This document shows positions 8,453-18,299 of a stretch of DNA of 64,000 nucleotides, piece by piece (position 1 is the stretch's first letter; every line of letters starts with the position of its first letter). Under the pieces are notes generated by a model. The model had not been told where the DNA came from. It did not search any database and worked only from the letters and a program-made list of their open reading frames with translations. Source of the DNA: Phyllobacteriaceae bacterium. GTDB lineage: Bacteria; Pseudomonadota; Alphaproteobacteria; Rhizobiales; Rhizobiaceae. Both the position numbers and the translations under genes were made by a program. The DNA is taken from contig PAPF01000026.1 in assembly GCA_002708825.1 (NCBI GenBank), forward strand, positions 124,001 through 188,000. The letters are read 5' to 3'.

Positions 8453-9304
8453 TCAAAGGCCCAACCGGCCCCACCATGCGCGTTCATCCGCCGCATCGGC
8501 CAGCGCATGCACCATCTCGCCGCCGTGGCCGGCATTGAAGCCGAACATGCCGCGCCGCCCGAAGAGCCCGCGCGGCGGGCTTATCAGCTTGAGGCTGGTC
8601 TTTTCGCCGTAACGGTCCTTCAGGAAGGAGCGCATGTCGCCCAGCCCGTCGACAAGGCCGCGTTGCAGCGCACCCTCGCCGGCCCAGAAGGCGCCGGTGA
8701 ACAGCTCCGGGTCGTCGGCCAGCCGGTCGCCGCGCCGTGACTTCACCAGGTCGATGAAGGTCTTGTGCACGTCCAGTTGCAGGCGTTTCAACCGCTCGAT
8801 GTCATCTGCCTTTTCCGGCTGGAAGGGATCGAGCACCGCCTTGTTCTCGCCGGCGGTGTAGACGCGCCGTTCCACACCGATCTTCTTGAGGAGTTCGGGA
8901 AATCCGAAACCCGCCGAAATGACGCCGATGGACCCGACGATGGAGGACGGGTCGGCGATGATCTCGTCGCCGGCGCAGGCGATCATGTAGCCGCCCGACG
9001 CAGCGGCATCCTCCACGAAGACGATGACTTTCTTGTCCTTTTCCTTCGCCAGGTCGCGAATGCGGCGGAAGATCAGGCGCGACTGCACCGGCGATCCGCC
9101 GGGCGAATTGACCGAGACGGCGATGGCGGGCGCATTGCGATAGGCGAAGGCCTTCTCAAGGACGCCCGCCACGCTGGCAAGGTTGAGCGCTGGCCGGCCG
9201 AGCGATCCCCCCGAGGCGATCACGCCATGCAGGCGGATGACGGGGATGGTCTTGCCTTCCGGGCGCAATTTCTTCGGAAGCAGGCGGGTCAGCACATTGG
9301 CCAC
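8453..9304 (-). CDS. S49 family signal peptide peptidase (SppA/SohB-like)
   Basis: S49 proteases cleave leftover signal peptides or membrane proteins. The 283-residue protein contains VSVNSPGGSPVQS, the nucleophile region DAAASGGYMIACAGDEIIADPSSIVGSIGVI, split here as AAASGGYMIA and SSIVGSIGV, and the late block FWAGEGALQRGLVDGLGD. It is the short SohB-like form without the N-terminal membrane helix of long SppA. The GTG at 9304 follows GGAGAG; the longer in-frame reading upstream overlaps intergenic DNA and has no family match. Confidence 0.9.
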   Translation of the reverse strand: MANVLTRLLPKKLRPEGKTIPVIRLHGVIASGGSLGRPALNLASVAGVLEKAFAYRNAPAIAVSVNSPGGSPVQSRLIFRRIRDLAKEKDKKVIVFVEDAAASGGYMIACAGDEIIADPSSIVGSIGVISAGFGFPELLKKIGVERRVYTAGENKAVLDPFQPEKADDIERLKRLQLDVHKTFIDLVKSRRGDRLADDPELFTGAFWAGEGALQRGLVDGLGDMRSFLKDRYGEKTSLKLISPPRGLFGRRGMFGFNAGHGGEMVHALADAADERAWWGRLGL

Positions 9305-9378
9305 GTGTCTCTCCGGTCGTGTCGTGTCTGGAATGCAATGTAAGAAGGAAAGGGCAGGGCACAATGGGCCACGGCCCC

Positions 9379-10164
9379 TCAATCGCCGAAAAGCGAAGCC
9401 CTTCCGTTGTTGATGGCATCGGCGGAAGGCGAGAACAGGTCGCTGCCCGCCTCGTGCAGGAAGAGCGGCGGGGCGAAGGAAAGCCGCTTGCGCGAGGCCC
9501 GCACGCCGCGAATGACGATACGGATGGCCTCGGCATCGCCGCGCGGATGGATCGGCTTGACCTCCAGTGCGCCGAAGCGCCCTTCAAGCGCATCGAGCGC
9601 CACGCCGATCGCCTCGGGACGGATGATCAACGCGACGAGACCGCGCGTGCGGGTGATCGCGGCGGCGGTACGGATCCACGCCTCCAGCAGGCCATCCTCC
9701 ATCACATGCGCTTGCGCCTTCAGCCCGTCGGGTGTCTGGCGGTCATGCCCGGCATTGAAGGGCGGGTTCATCAGCGTGGCGTCGAAGCCGTTGTCGCTCA
9801 GCCCCGCTTGCGCCCGCGCGCGTCCGCGCAGCGTCACGTCCGTTTCCACCACGCAAGCGCGCTGCGCCAGCCAGGCGTTTTGCGGCAGATCCAGTGTCTG
9901 GCGGGCAAAACCGGCCATCTCGGCGGAACGCTCGAACAGGACGGTGCTTGCCAGGCGGCAGCGCGCGATGGCGGCAAGGCCTGCCCCGCCGGCGCCCGCG
10001 CCGAGATCGGCGATCCGTCCGGAAAAAGCCGACGGCAGGGCGGCGGCCAGCATCATGGCGTCCATGCCTGCCCGGTGGCCGCGCCGCGCAGGCTGCTTCA
10101 GCCAGAAGTCGCCGCGGTGAAAGGCGTCGACGGTGAAATCCGCCGCGGAATGCTCAGTCCTCAC
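9379..10164 (-). CDS. TrmN6/YfiC-like tRNA adenine N6-methyltransferase
   Basis: The protein (about 261 residues) is an SAM-dependent methyltransferase of the tRNA1(Val) A37 N6 type. It shows the SAM-binding DLGAGAGGAGLA and the catalytic NPPF motif in ATLMNPPFNAG, which is characteristic of N6-adenine or N5-glutamine methylation. Residues DAFHRGDFWLKQP at the N-terminus are typical of rhizobial members. The start is uncertain: GTG 10164 is chosen, while ATG 10188 is also in frame. It overlaps the preceding DUF2007 gene by 11 bases, implying coupling. Confidence 0.82.
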   Translation of the reverse strand: MRTEHSAADFTVDAFHRGDFWLKQPARRGHRAGMDAMMLAAALPSAFSGRIADLGAGAGGAGLAAIARCRLASTVLFERSAEMAGFARQTLDLPQNAWLAQRACVVETDVTLRGRARAQAGLSDNGFDATLMNPPFNAGHDRQTPDGLKAQAHVMEDGLLEAWIRTAAAITRTRGLVALIIRPEAIGVALDALEGRFGALEVKPIHPRGDAEAIRIVIRGVRASRKRLSFAPPLFLHEAGSDLFSPSADAINNGRASLFGD

Positions 10165-10378
10165 GCGTTTCGGTCCCGATGCCCGCATCGGCCAGCAGGC
10201 GGCGCGCCTCGTCGATCCGGTCGTCCTCCACCATCAGCCGGCGGGGCAGCACGCCGAGCGAGCCTTCCATGATGCTCATGTTGCCGTCGGCCACGAAGAA
10301 GCCGATCCCGGCATCGCGCATCAGGGATTCGGCGAACGATATGACGACGATGTCGTTGGTGCGGATGAGTTCCTTCAT
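10154..10378 (-). CDS. DUF2007 domain protein
   Basis: This 74-residue protein, MKELIRTNDIVVISFAESLMR onward, matches the DUF2007 pattern: a ferredoxin-like fold, putatively signal transducing, with an inhibitory ligand-binding look and no known function. Conserved features seen are DAGIGFFVADGN and RRLMVEDDRIDEAR. No strong ribosome binding site is visible before ATG 10378. It is the first gene of the pair with the TrmN6-like methyltransferase, which starts inside its end. Confidence 0.8.
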   Translation of the reverse strand: MKELIRTNDIVVISFAESLMRDAGIGFFVADGNMSIMEGSLGVLPRRLMVEDDRIDEARRLLADAGIGTETRED

Positions 10379-10557
10379 GCCGCCGAATATGGCGTCCCGC
10401 CTTGCCGGCGTAAAGGCGCCGGCGGTTCGCGGCGCCGCTATCCCGCGACGATTTGCTTGCCTGTGCCACGGCTCCAGCCTTGCGGCATGGTTCACAAGCG
10501 ATTATCAGACGGGAAATCGTGCGGGAGACCGTCAACGGACGTGAACGGAGTGTCGCC

Positions 10558-11574
10558 GTGGGAGTAGTGGTGTCGATTGACGAGCGCAAGAGGACGGCGG
10601 CCTCGGTCAAGCCGTTGATGGATCTGACGGCTGCGGGCATGGCCCGCGTCAACGAGCTGATCCTTTCCAAGGCGGGCTCGGACGTGGAACTGATCCCGGA
10701 AATCTCGCGTCATCTGGTGGCGGCGGGCGGCAAGCGCCTTCGCCCCATGCTGACCTTGGCGGCAGCGGAAGCCTTCGGCTATGCCGGCGACGGTCACGTC
10801 AAGCTCGCCACCGCGGTCGAGTTCATGCACACCGCCACCCTTCTGCATGACGACGTGGTCGATGAGAGCAATCTTCGGCGCGGGTCTGAGACGGCGCGGG
10901 TGATCTGGGGCAACCAGGCTTCCGTGCTCGTCGGCGATTTCCTGCTCGGCCAGGCATTCCGCATGATGGTCGATGTCGGCTCGCTGGCAGCGCTCGACGT
11001 CCTCTCGTCTGCGGCAGCGGTCATTGCCGAGGGCGAGGTCTGGCAATTGTCGGCCGCCAAGGATCTGGAAACCACCGAGGACGACTATCTTGGCGTCATC
11101 AACGCCAAGACAGCGGCGCTCTTCTCCGCCGCCGCCGAAGTCGGTCCGATCATCGCGGGCAAGGGCAAGGCCGAACGCGCGGCCCTGAGGTCCTACGGTA
11201 CCAATCTCGGCCTTGCCTTCCAGCTTGTCGATGATGCGCTCGACTACGGCGGTTCGTCCGCCGACCTTGGCAAGAATGTCGGCGACGATTTCCGCGAGGG
11301 CAAGGTGACGCTGCCTGTCATCCTCGCCTATCGCCGCGGCACGCAAGCCGAGCGCGCCTTCTGGAAACGGGCCATCGAGGCCGGCGAGAACTCCGATGCC
11401 AACCTGGAAATTGCGCTGGGCCACCTTCAGGGCCACGGCGCCATCGCGGACACGATCCAGCGCGCGCGCCATTATGGCGAAATCGCCCGCGATGCGCTGG
11501 CGCCGCTGCCGGCAGGCGCCCACAAGGATGCGATGATCGAGGTGATCGACTTCTGTATCTCCCGCGTCGTCTGA
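10558..11574 (+). CDS. ispB: Polyprenyl diphosphate synthase (octa/decaprenyl type)
   Basis: The enzyme extends farnesyl diphosphate into the long side chain of ubiquinone. The 338-residue protein has the first Asp-rich motif LLHDDVVDES at about residue 98 and the second as LVDDALDYGG at about residue 226. GGKRLRPML supplies the diphosphate-binding Lys and Arg. GTG 10558 is chosen because ACGGAG precedes it by seven bases; the upstream in-frame extension is not conserved. Chain length cannot be read from sequence alone, though alphaproteobacteria usually make Q10. UbiA at 22.9 kb would use the product. Confidence 0.92.
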   Translation: MGVVVSIDERKRTAASVKPLMDLTAAGMARVNELILSKAGSDVELIPEISRHLVAAGGKRLRPMLTLAAAEAFGYAGDGHVKLATAVEFMHTATLLHDDVVDESNLRRGSETARVIWGNQASVLVGDFLLGQAFRMMVDVGSLAALDVLSSAAAVIAEGEVWQLSAAKDLETTEDDYLGVINAKTAALFSAAAEVGPIIAGKGKAERAALRSYGTNLGLAFQLVDDALDYGGSSADLGKNVGDDFREGKVTLPVILAYRRGTQAERAFWKRAIEAGENSDANLEIALGHLQGHGAIADTIQRARHYGEIARDALAPLPAGAHKDAMIEVIDFCISRVV

Positions 11575-11728
11575 GCGCGTTCTGGCGGGACGCGAGCACC
11601 GCTGGTCCGCGCTGCCGGGCCGCATTGCGCCACGACCGTAAAAAGGCCATCCTTTGATGGATTGAGTCACGCTCCGTGGCGCGCCGGGCAGGGCGCGGTC
11701 GCGAACTCGTGCAGCGGGAAGGGAAAAC

Positions 11729-13504
11729 ATGCGATTGGGTTGGAAATCCGCGGTGTCGGTCGTGTCGGTCCTTGCGGGCCTTTCACTGGCGTCGACGCAG
11801 GCAATGACGAAGGAATCGGTTGTCCAGCCGGAAAAGCCTGTCTTTGCAACCTCGCTGGCCGGTGCGTTCCTGGCGGCCCGCACGGCCGAAGCCGACAATG
11901 ATTTCGACGACGCGATCGCCTTCTACAGCCGGGCGCTGGCCTTCGATCCCGCCAATGAGACGATGCAACAGTCGCTTCTGCTTGCCCTCATCGCCTCCGG
12001 AAGGTTCAACGATGCGCTGCCCGTTGCCGAAAAACTGAAGACCGTGGCCGAGGCCGAGCGTTATTCGCGCCTTGCCCTGGGCGTGGATGCCATCCGTTCC
12101 AAGCAATACCGTTCGGCCACCAACTACTTCAAGCTGGCGCTGTCCTCCGATCTCGACAACCTGATCACGGGAATCCTGACGGGCTGGGCGATAAGCGGCG
12201 GCGGGGATGCCAAGGGCGCAATCGACCATGTTGTCCGGCTGGACGGGCCGCCCTGGTTCGAGGTCTTCCGCAATTTCCATGCCGCGCTCATCGCCGACAT
12301 GGCGGGGAATCCCTCCGCCGGCGAGCGCTACCAGAAAGTGATCGATGATCGCGCTTCGGCCGGTGCCGCACCCGATACCTGGCTGCGCGCCGTCGATGCC
12401 TATGCCTCCTGGGCGGCCCGCAACGGACGCCAGCAGCAGGCGCTCGAGATCGTCGAACTGGGCCTGGAAGTCTCCGCCGGCCGGCCTTCCACCCTTGCGC
12501 TGAAGCAGGCGATTGCATCCGGCACGGCGGTTCCCGCCCTCGTCCGCAATCCGCAGGAGGGTGCCGCGGAAGTCCTGCTCAACGTGGCGGCCGCGCTCAA
12601 CAGGAGCGGCGGCGAGAGCTTTGTCAGGCTCTACCTGCAATATGCGCTGGCGCTCGATCCCGACAACGATCTCGCGCTGGCGACGCTGGGGTCGGTTGCC
12701 GAGAAGCTGGGCGAATCGCAGATCGCCATCGACACCTATTCGAAAGTGCCCGCCAACTCGCCGTTCAGGCGCCTGGCCGAATTGCAGATGGGCCTCAACC
12801 TGGCCGACCTCGACCGTTTCGACGAGGCGGTCGACCATCTCAAGGCGGCCATTGCCAGCGACGAGACCGATACGCGCGCCTGGCTGTCGCTGGGCGGCGT
12901 CTATGCCGCGAAGGAGGACTTTGCCGCAGCCGCCAGCCTGTTCGACGAGGCGGTCAGCAAGATCGGCGAACCGGAGGCGGAGGACTGGACGCTCTTCTAC
13001 CGGCGCGGCATCGCCTATGAGCGCACGAAGCAATGGGACAAGGCCGAGCCGAATTTCCGCAAGGCGCTGGAGCTTTATCCGGACCAGCCGCAGGTGCTGA
13101 ACTATCTCGGCTATTCCTGGGTCGACATGAACCGGAACCTCGAGGAGGGCCTCGAGATGATCCGCAAGGCCGTCGAACTGCGTCCGCAGGACGGTTACAT
13201 CGTGGATTCGCTCGGCTGGGCCTATTACCGGCTGGGCCGTTACGATGAGGCTGTCGAGGAACTGGAAAAGGCTGTCCGGCTGCGCCCGGAAGACCCCACA
13301 ATCAATGACCATCTGGGCGATGCCTACTGGCGTGTCGGCAGGCGGCTGGAGGCCACTTTCCAGTGGTCGCATGCGCTTGCTCTCGATCCTGACGAGGAGC
13401 TTCGTCCCAAGGTCGCGGCCAAGCTGCGCAGCGGCCTGGCCGACGAAACGAAGGAAGGCATCGCCGAACCGGGGACTGCCATGCCCGACGGCGACAAGGG
13501 CTGA
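11729..13504 (+). CDS. Secreted tetratricopeptide repeat protein
   Basis: The 591-residue protein has an N-terminal export signal (about residues 1-27, MRLGWKSAVSVVSVLAGLSLAS then TQA). Many TPR units follow, for example DDAIAFYSRALAFDP at about residue 60 and DEAVEELEKAVRLRPEDP near residue 510. Repeats span nearly the whole protein, so it is a periplasmic or membrane-attached scaffold rather than an enzyme. GGGAAGGGAAAAC precedes the ATG. It lies directly upstream of the ABC exporter genes but with a 92-base gap, and a functional link is not shown. Confidence 0.88.
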   Translation: MRLGWKSAVSVVSVLAGLSLASTQAMTKESVVQPEKPVFATSLAGAFLAARTAEADNDFDDAIAFYSRALAFDPANETMQQSLLLALIASGRFNDALPVAEKLKTVAEAERYSRLALGVDAIRSKQYRSATNYFKLALSSDLDNLITGILTGWAISGGGDAKGAIDHVVRLDGPPWFEVFRNFHAALIADMAGNPSAGERYQKVIDDRASAGAAPDTWLRAVDAYASWAARNGRQQQALEIVELGLEVSAGRPSTLALKQAIASGTAVPALVRNPQEGAAEVLLNVAAALNRSGGESFVRLYLQYALALDPDNDLALATLGSVAEKLGESQIAIDTYSKVPANSPFRRLAELQMGLNLADLDRFDEAVDHLKAAIASDETDTRAWLSLGGVYAAKEDFAAAASLFDEAVSKIGEPEAEDWTLFYRRGIAYERTKQWDKAEPNFRKALELYPDQPQVLNYLGYSWVDMNRNLEEGLEMIRKAVELRPQDGYIVDSLGWAYYRLGRYDEAVEELEKAVRLRPEDPTINDHLGDAYWRVGRRLEATFQWSHALALDPDEELRPKVAAKLRSGLADETKEGIAEPGTAMPDGDKG

Positions 13505-13596
13505 CGGTACCCGCCGCTTGACCCTCGTCAAGGCGGTTTCGCAGGAATGGCCGCACAGTGGGCAGGCTTTCCGGAATGGCGAGGGCAAGGGGAACC

Positions 13597-14304
13597 ATGG
13601 CCGATCCGGTCTTCATCGCCGATGACGTGACGAAGGTCTACCGGACCGAGAGCGTCACCGTTCACGCCCTGCGCGGCGTGGACATGAAGCTTCATGAAGG
13701 CGAGATGGCTGTCCTGCTGGGGCCGTCCGGTTCGGGCAAGTCGACGCTTCTCAACATCCTCGGCGGCCTCGATACCGCCACGTCCGGCAGCGTGCTGTTT
13801 CGCGGCACGGACCTGACGAAATGCAGCGAACGGGAACTGACCCGCTACCGGCGCGATCATGTCGGATTCGTCTTCCAGTTCTACAACCTCATCCCCAGCC
13901 TCTCGGCCTGGGAGAACGTCGCGCTGGTCACCGAGATCGCCCGAGACCCGATGAGCCCGTCGGAGGCGCTCGAAATGGTCGGTCTCACCGGGCGCCAGCG
14001 TCATTTCCCGGCCGAACTGTCGGGCGGCGAACAGCAGCGCGTCGCCATCGCCCGCGCCATCGCCAAGCGTCCCGATGTGCTTCTGTGCGACGAACCGACC
14101 GGCGCGCTCGATTCCGCGACCGGGGTCAAGGTTCTCGAAGCGCTTCAGCGCATCAACGCCGATCTCGGCACCACCACGGCCATCATCACCCACAATGCCG
14201 CCATCCAGGCCATGGCGCACCGCGTCTTCAATTTCCACGACGGGCGCATTGCCTCCGAACACGAGAACGAAACGCGCCTCGCCGCCTCGGAGGTCGAATG
14301 GTGA
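13597..14304 (+). CDS. ABC transporter ATP-binding protein (LolD/MacB type)
   Basis: This 235-residue ATPase drives the neighbouring FtsX-type permease. Walker A is GPSGSGKST (residues 42-50), the Q-loop is [17 protein letters not shown], the signature is [14 protein letters not shown], Walker B is [13 protein letters not shown] and the switch histidine is in ITHN. The FQFYNL and DEPTGALDS features place it in the MacB/LolD group, which works by mechanotransmission rather than import. The start at 13597 follows AAGGGGAACC. The permease start lies seven bases inside its end. Confidence 0.92.
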   Translation: MADPVFIADDVTKVYRTESVTVHALRGVDMKLHEGEMAVLLGPSGSGKSTLLNILGGLDTATSGSVLFRGTDLTKCSERELTRYRRDHVGFVFQFYNLIPSLSAWENVALVTEIARDPMSPSEALEMVGLTGRQRHFPAELSGGEQQRVAIARAIAKRPDVLLCDEPTGALDSATGVKVLEALQRINADLGTTTAIITHNAAIQAMAHRVFNFHDGRIASEHENETRLAASEVEW

Positions 14305-16670
14305 GGCTCGCCATGCTCGACCGCAAGGTGCTGCGTGACCTGGCCCGTCTTTGGGCGCAGGCGCTGGCCATCGCACTTGTCATGGCTTGCGGCGTGATGA
14401 CCATCGTGCTGGCGGTCGGCGCCTGGCGCTCGCTGGATGAAACGCGGCAGGCCTATTACGACCGTTACCGCTTCGGCCATGTCTTCGCCGCGGCCAGCCG
14501 CGCGCCTCTCACGCTCGGCCGCGAGATCGCGCGTGTCGACGGCGTTTCGGCCGTCGGCATGCGCATCGTCAAGCCCGCCGTGCTCGACATTCCCGGAATG
14601 GCGGTGCCGGCCACCGGCCTTGCGGTTTCGCTGCCGCGGTCGGGCGAGGCGCCGGTCAACGCGCTCTACCTGCGCGAAGGCCGTCTGCCGCGCGCCGGTG
14701 CCACTCGCGAAATCGCCGTGGACGAGCGTTTTGCCCGAGTCCACGGCTTCAAGCCCGGCGACAGCTTCTCCGCCATCCTCGGCGGCCACAAGCTAAGCCT
14801 GACCATCACGGCCATCGTTCTCTCGCCCGAATATGTCTATGCCATCGGACCCGGTGACATGGTGCCCGACGACCGCCGTTTCGCCGTTTTCTGGATGCCG
14901 CGCCCGGCCATGGAAGGGCTGTTCGACATGGCTGGCGCCTTCAACGACCTGTCGTTGATCCTGCTGCGCGGGGCTTCCGAACCGCGCGTGATCGACGCGG
15001 TGGACCGTCTGCTCGAACCCTATGGCGGGCGCGGGGCCTATGACCGCGAGGAACAGACGTCGAATGCCTTCCTGTCGGCCGAACTGACCCAGTTGAACGC
15101 CATGGCGCGGGTCATTCCGCCCGTCTTCCTGTTCGTCTCGGCCTTTCTGGTCAACATGATCCTGTCGCGCCTGGTGGCGCTGGAGCGCGAGCGGATCGGC
15201 CTGCTGAAGGCCTGCGGCTATTCCTCCGCCTCCGTCGCCTGGCACTATGCGAAGCTAGTCATCGCCATTGCCCTTGTCGGGCTGGCCATCGGCGGCATTG
15301 CCGGCAACTGGCTGGGCCAGGCCCTGACGCGCCTTTATGCGGATTTCTTCTCCTTTCCCTTTCTCATCTTCCGCCAGAGCATCGACCTTTACCTGCTGGC
15401 GGCCATTGTCTCCGTCGCCGCCGCGCTGGCCGGCGCCGCAAGGGCCATCTGGACCGCGATCAGCCTGCCGCCGGCTGTCGCCATGCGTCCGCCCGCGCCC
15501 GCGCGCTACCGCTCAGTCCTGGCCGGCCGCGAGGGCGTGCCGCAATTGATGTCGCGCCTGACGACGATGGCGCTGCGCCAGATGGTGCACAGGCCCCTGC
15601 GCACCGCGCTGACAACACTCGGCCTGTCCTTTTCCGTCGCCCTTCTCGTCACCGCGCTGTTTTCCAACGATTCCATCGAGGTGATGATCGACACGGTCTT
15701 CTTCCGCGCCGAGCGGGCCGATGCGCGCCTGTCCTTCGGCCAGGAACAGGCGCCTGGCATCATCCACGATGTCGCCCGCCTGCCGGGCGTCCTGCGCGCC
15801 GAGACATTCCGCTCCGTCCCGGTCATCATCCGCAATGCAGGCACGGAAAAGCGCGTCGCCATCACCGGTATCGCGCCTGGAACACGGTTGTCACAGGTGC
15901 TCGATCTCGACGGCAGTCCGACGGCCATGCCGGACCGCGGGCTCCTGCTCACCGACAGGCTGGCCCGCCAGCTTCAGGCGCCGCCCGGAACGCTGGTCTC
16001 CGTCGAACTGATCGGACAGGGCCGGCGGGTGGCCGAGGTTCCCGTCACGGCGATCGTGGAAAGCTATGTCGGCCTTGGCGCCCACATGCATCTGGATGCG
16101 CTCGACCGCCTCGCGGGGCCCGGTCCACGTGTCTCGGGCGCATGGGTGGAGGTGGATGCCACCCGGCTGGATGACCTCTATGAAAAGATCAAGACGCTGC
16201 CCGCCCTGGGCTCCATCGCGCTGCAGAACGTCTCGCGCGAGAAGTTCCGCGAAACCATCGGCGACAACATCCTGACCATGATGACGGTTTACGTGACAAT
16301 CGCCGTGATCGTCGCCTTTGGCGTGGTCTACAATTCGGCCCGCATCCAGTTGTCCGAGCGCGGGCGCGAACTCGCCAGCCTGCGTGTGCTGGGTTTCACC
16401 CGGGCCGAGGTCAGCCGGGTCCTGCTCACTGAAATGGCCATCGTGGCGCTGGCCGCCCAGCCGCTCGGCTGGGCCATCGGCTATGGCTTTTCCCTTTCCG
16501 TGATCGAAGGCTTTGCAAGCGACCTGTTCCGCATTCCCTTCGTCATCTATCCCTCAACCTATGCCTTTGCGAGCCTGGTGGTCCTGCTGGCCGCAGGCGC
16601 ATCGGCCCTGATCGTGCGCCGCCGGGTCAACCGGCTGGACATGATCCGCGTCCTGAAAACCAGGGAGTAG
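14298..16670 (+). CDS. FtsX-type ABC permease with two FtsX domains
   Basis: The protein has 790 residues and starts at an ATG (14298) after GGAGG; it overlaps the ATPase gene by seven bases. Its plan is a first membrane helix (about residues 20-40), a periplasmic MacB-PCD region, three membrane helices near residues 270-395, then a second copy of the same arrangement. In the second copy a helix falls near residues 440-460 and three more near residues 660-780. This duplicated layout is typical of LolC/YbjT-like exporters of lipids or lipoproteins. The substrate is unknown. The adaptor follows after four bases. Confidence 0.88.
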   Translation: MVRLAMLDRKVLRDLARLWAQALAIALVMACGVMTIVLAVGAWRSLDETRQAYYDRYRFGHVFAAASRAPLTLGREIARVDGVSAVGMRIVKPAVLDIPGMAVPATGLAVSLPRSGEAPVNALYLREGRLPRAGATREIAVDERFARVHGFKPGDSFSAILGGHKLSLTITAIVLSPEYVYAIGPGDMVPDDRRFAVFWMPRPAMEGLFDMAGAFNDLSLILLRGASEPRVIDAVDRLLEPYGGRGAYDREEQTSNAFLSAELTQLNAMARVIPPVFLFVSAFLVNMILSRLVALERERIGLLKACGYSSASVAWHYAKLVIAIALVGLAIGGIAGNWLGQALTRLYADFFSFPFLIFRQSIDLYLLAAIVSVAAALAGAARAIWTAISLPPAVAMRPPAPARYRSVLAGREGVPQLMSRLTTMALRQMVHRPLRTALTTLGLSFSVALLVTALFSNDSIEVMIDTVFFRAERADARLSFGQEQAPGIIHDVARLPGVLRAETFRSVPVIIRNAGTEKRVAITGIAPGTRLSQVLDLDGSPTAMPDRGLLLTDRLARQLQAPPGTLVSVELIGQGRRVAEVPVTAIVESYVGLGAHMHLDALDRLAGPGPRVSGAWVEVDATRLDDLYEKIKTLPALGSIALQNVSREKFRETIGDNILTMMTVYVTIAVIVAFGVVYNSARIQLSERGRELASLRVLGFTRAEVSRVLLTEMAIVALAAQPLGWAIGYGFSLSVIEGFASDLFRIPFVIYPSTYAFASLVVLLAAGASALIVRRRVNRLDMIRVLKTRE

Positions 16671-16674
16671 CCCC

Positions 16675-17871
16675 ATGTCCGGTCACTGGTTGCGCAACGC
16701 CGTCATCCTCGCCGTCCTTGCCGCCGTGGGCGCCGGCTTCTGGTGGGCTTTCAAGCCCCGGCCGGTGGCCGCGGACATGGAGACCGTCGCGCGCGGTCCG
16801 ATGACCGTGACCATCGAGGAGGACGGCGAGACCCGCGTGCGCGAGATCTACCGCATTTCCGCGCCCGTCGCCGGCAATGTCGGCCGCTCTCTCCTGGAAG
16901 TGGGCGATCCGGTCGTCGCGGGCGAGACGGTGGTGGCGACCATCAACCCGGTCACCCCGCCCATCATCGACGAACGCACGCGCGCCGAAGCCCGTGCCCG
17001 CGCCGAGGCCGCCCGCGCGGCCGTGGCCGTGGCCGAGGCCCAGGCCGAAAGTGCCCGTGCCGCGCTAGACCTTGCGACGTCCGAACGGGACCGCGCCATG
17101 CGGCTGGCCCGCCAGGGCACGATTTCGGAAAGCCGGCTGGAAAGCGCGCGTATCGATGTGGATGTGAAACAGGCTGCCGTGCAGAGCGCCGAAGCCCAGG
17201 TGGCCCTGCGAAAGAGTGAACTGGCCAGCGCGCGCGCCGCGCTCATCCAGCCCGGCGACGAGGTGCTCAGGGAGCCGGATGACAATTGCTGCTACCAGGT
17301 TCGCTCGCCGGCCGATGGCGTCATCCTCTCATTGGCGGTGAAGAGCGAACAGGTTGTGCAGGCAGGCGTGGAACTGGCCACGGTGGGCGATCCGTCGAAA
17401 CTGGAAGTGGTGGCCGAACTCCTTTCCTCCGACGCCACGCGCCTGGAAACCGGTGCCCGCGCCACCATTCGCGGCTGGGGCGGCGAACCGGTGCCGGCCA
17501 CGCTGCGCCGGGTCGATCCGGCCGGCTTCACCAAGGTCTCCGCGCTCGGTATCGAGGAAAAGCGTGTCAATGCCGTGCTCGACCTGGACCGGCCCGAACC
17601 GGCGCTTGGCCACGGCTTCCGCGTGCGCGTGGCGCTGGAAACCTGGAGCGAGCCGGACGTGCTGGCCGTGCCCATCGCGGCGCTCTTCCGCACCGGCGGC
17701 GACTGGACCGTCTTCGTGGTGGAGGAAGGCCGCGCACAAGTGCGCGAGGTGGACCTCGGGCAGATGAATGACGAGAAGGCGCAAGTCCTCTCCGGCCTTC
17801 AGGCCGGCGACACAGTCATCGTCTATCCCGGCGACCAGGTGGCCGACGGCGTGCTGGTGGAGCGGCGGTGA
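16675..17871 (+). CDS. HlyD-family periplasmic adaptor of the exporter
   Basis: This 398-residue membrane fusion protein links an inner membrane exporter to the periplasm or an outer membrane channel. One N-terminal membrane anchor (about residues 6-24) is followed by a lipoyl half-motif (RISAPVAGNVG), a long alpha-helical hairpin rich in Ala, Arg and Glu (residues 100-190), the second lipoyl half (VRSPADGVILSL) and beta-barrel domains. A double cysteine (NCCYQ) precedes the second lipoyl half; in my experience of this subfamily that is common. It ends the ATPase-permease-adaptor operon. No outer membrane TolC gene is nearby. Confidence 0.88.
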   Translation: MSGHWLRNAVILAVLAAVGAGFWWAFKPRPVAADMETVARGPMTVTIEEDGETRVREIYRISAPVAGNVGRSLLEVGDPVVAGETVVATINPVTPPIIDERTRAEARARAEAARAAVAVAEAQAESARAALDLATSERDRAMRLARQGTISESRLESARIDVDVKQAAVQSAEAQVALRKSELASARAALIQPGDEVLREPDDNCCYQVRSPADGVILSLAVKSEQVVQAGVELATVGDPSKLEVVAELLSSDATRLETGARATIRGWGGEPVPATLRRVDPAGFTKVSALGIEEKRVNAVLDLDRPEPALGHGFRVRVALETWSEPDVLAVPIAALFRTGGDWTVFVVEEGRAQVREVDLGQMNDEKAQVLSGLQAGDTVIVYPGDQVADGVLVERR

Positions 17872-17875
17872 GGCG

Positions 17876-18238
17876 TCATTTGGACGACTGCGAAAGCACC
17901 CATTGCTTTGCCTCTTCGCGCTCCCCGGCATCGAAATGGCGCATCGGCTCCTTGAAGAATGCCTTGGAGAGTTTCGTCGCCCATTCCTTCCACCCGCCAT
18001 CGCTGATGATGGCCGCCGGTCCGATCTGTTCGCGATGGGTCGTGTCGAACTTCATGTCGTGCCAGAGAGCAGCCGGTTCGTAGCCCTCAAGGTTGGTGGC
18101 GTCGATGACCATGGGCACCTTGCCCTGCATCTCGGCGAATTGCTCGAACACCGGTTCGAACGCCTCGATATCGGACGCGGAGATCTTGCCCGAGGCATCC
18201 AGGATCATGACGCCGTTTTCCCGTTCGATTGTCAGCAT
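17876..18238 (-). CDS. SpoIIAA-like STAS fold protein
   Basis: The 120-residue protein resembles the SpoIIAA-like family (PF11964 type). It begins MLTIERENGVMILDASGKIS and has the typical centre PMVIDATNLEGYEP and the end WLS-like WVLSQSSK. Family members are small cytoplasmic or membrane-peripheral proteins of unknown role; some bind lipids or nucleotides. GGAGG stands before the ATG. It is convergent with the exporter operon, with only four bases between the two stops. Confidence 0.78.
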   Translation of the reverse strand: MLTIERENGVMILDASGKISASDIEAFEPVFEQFAEMQGKVPMVIDATNLEGYEPAALWHDMKFDTTHREQIGPAAIISDGGWKEWATKLSKAFFKEPMRHFDAGEREEAKQWVLSQSSK

Positions 18239-18299
18239 GTGAGCCTCCTGTTTTCCGGATAACGGGAGGCTGCCGGGGAATGTTTCAAATATTGGCCGC

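Noticed and set aside
11783-13588. A 601-codon frame on the minus strand
   Set aside because: It is antisense to the TPR protein gene, whose repeats and signal peptide are evident.
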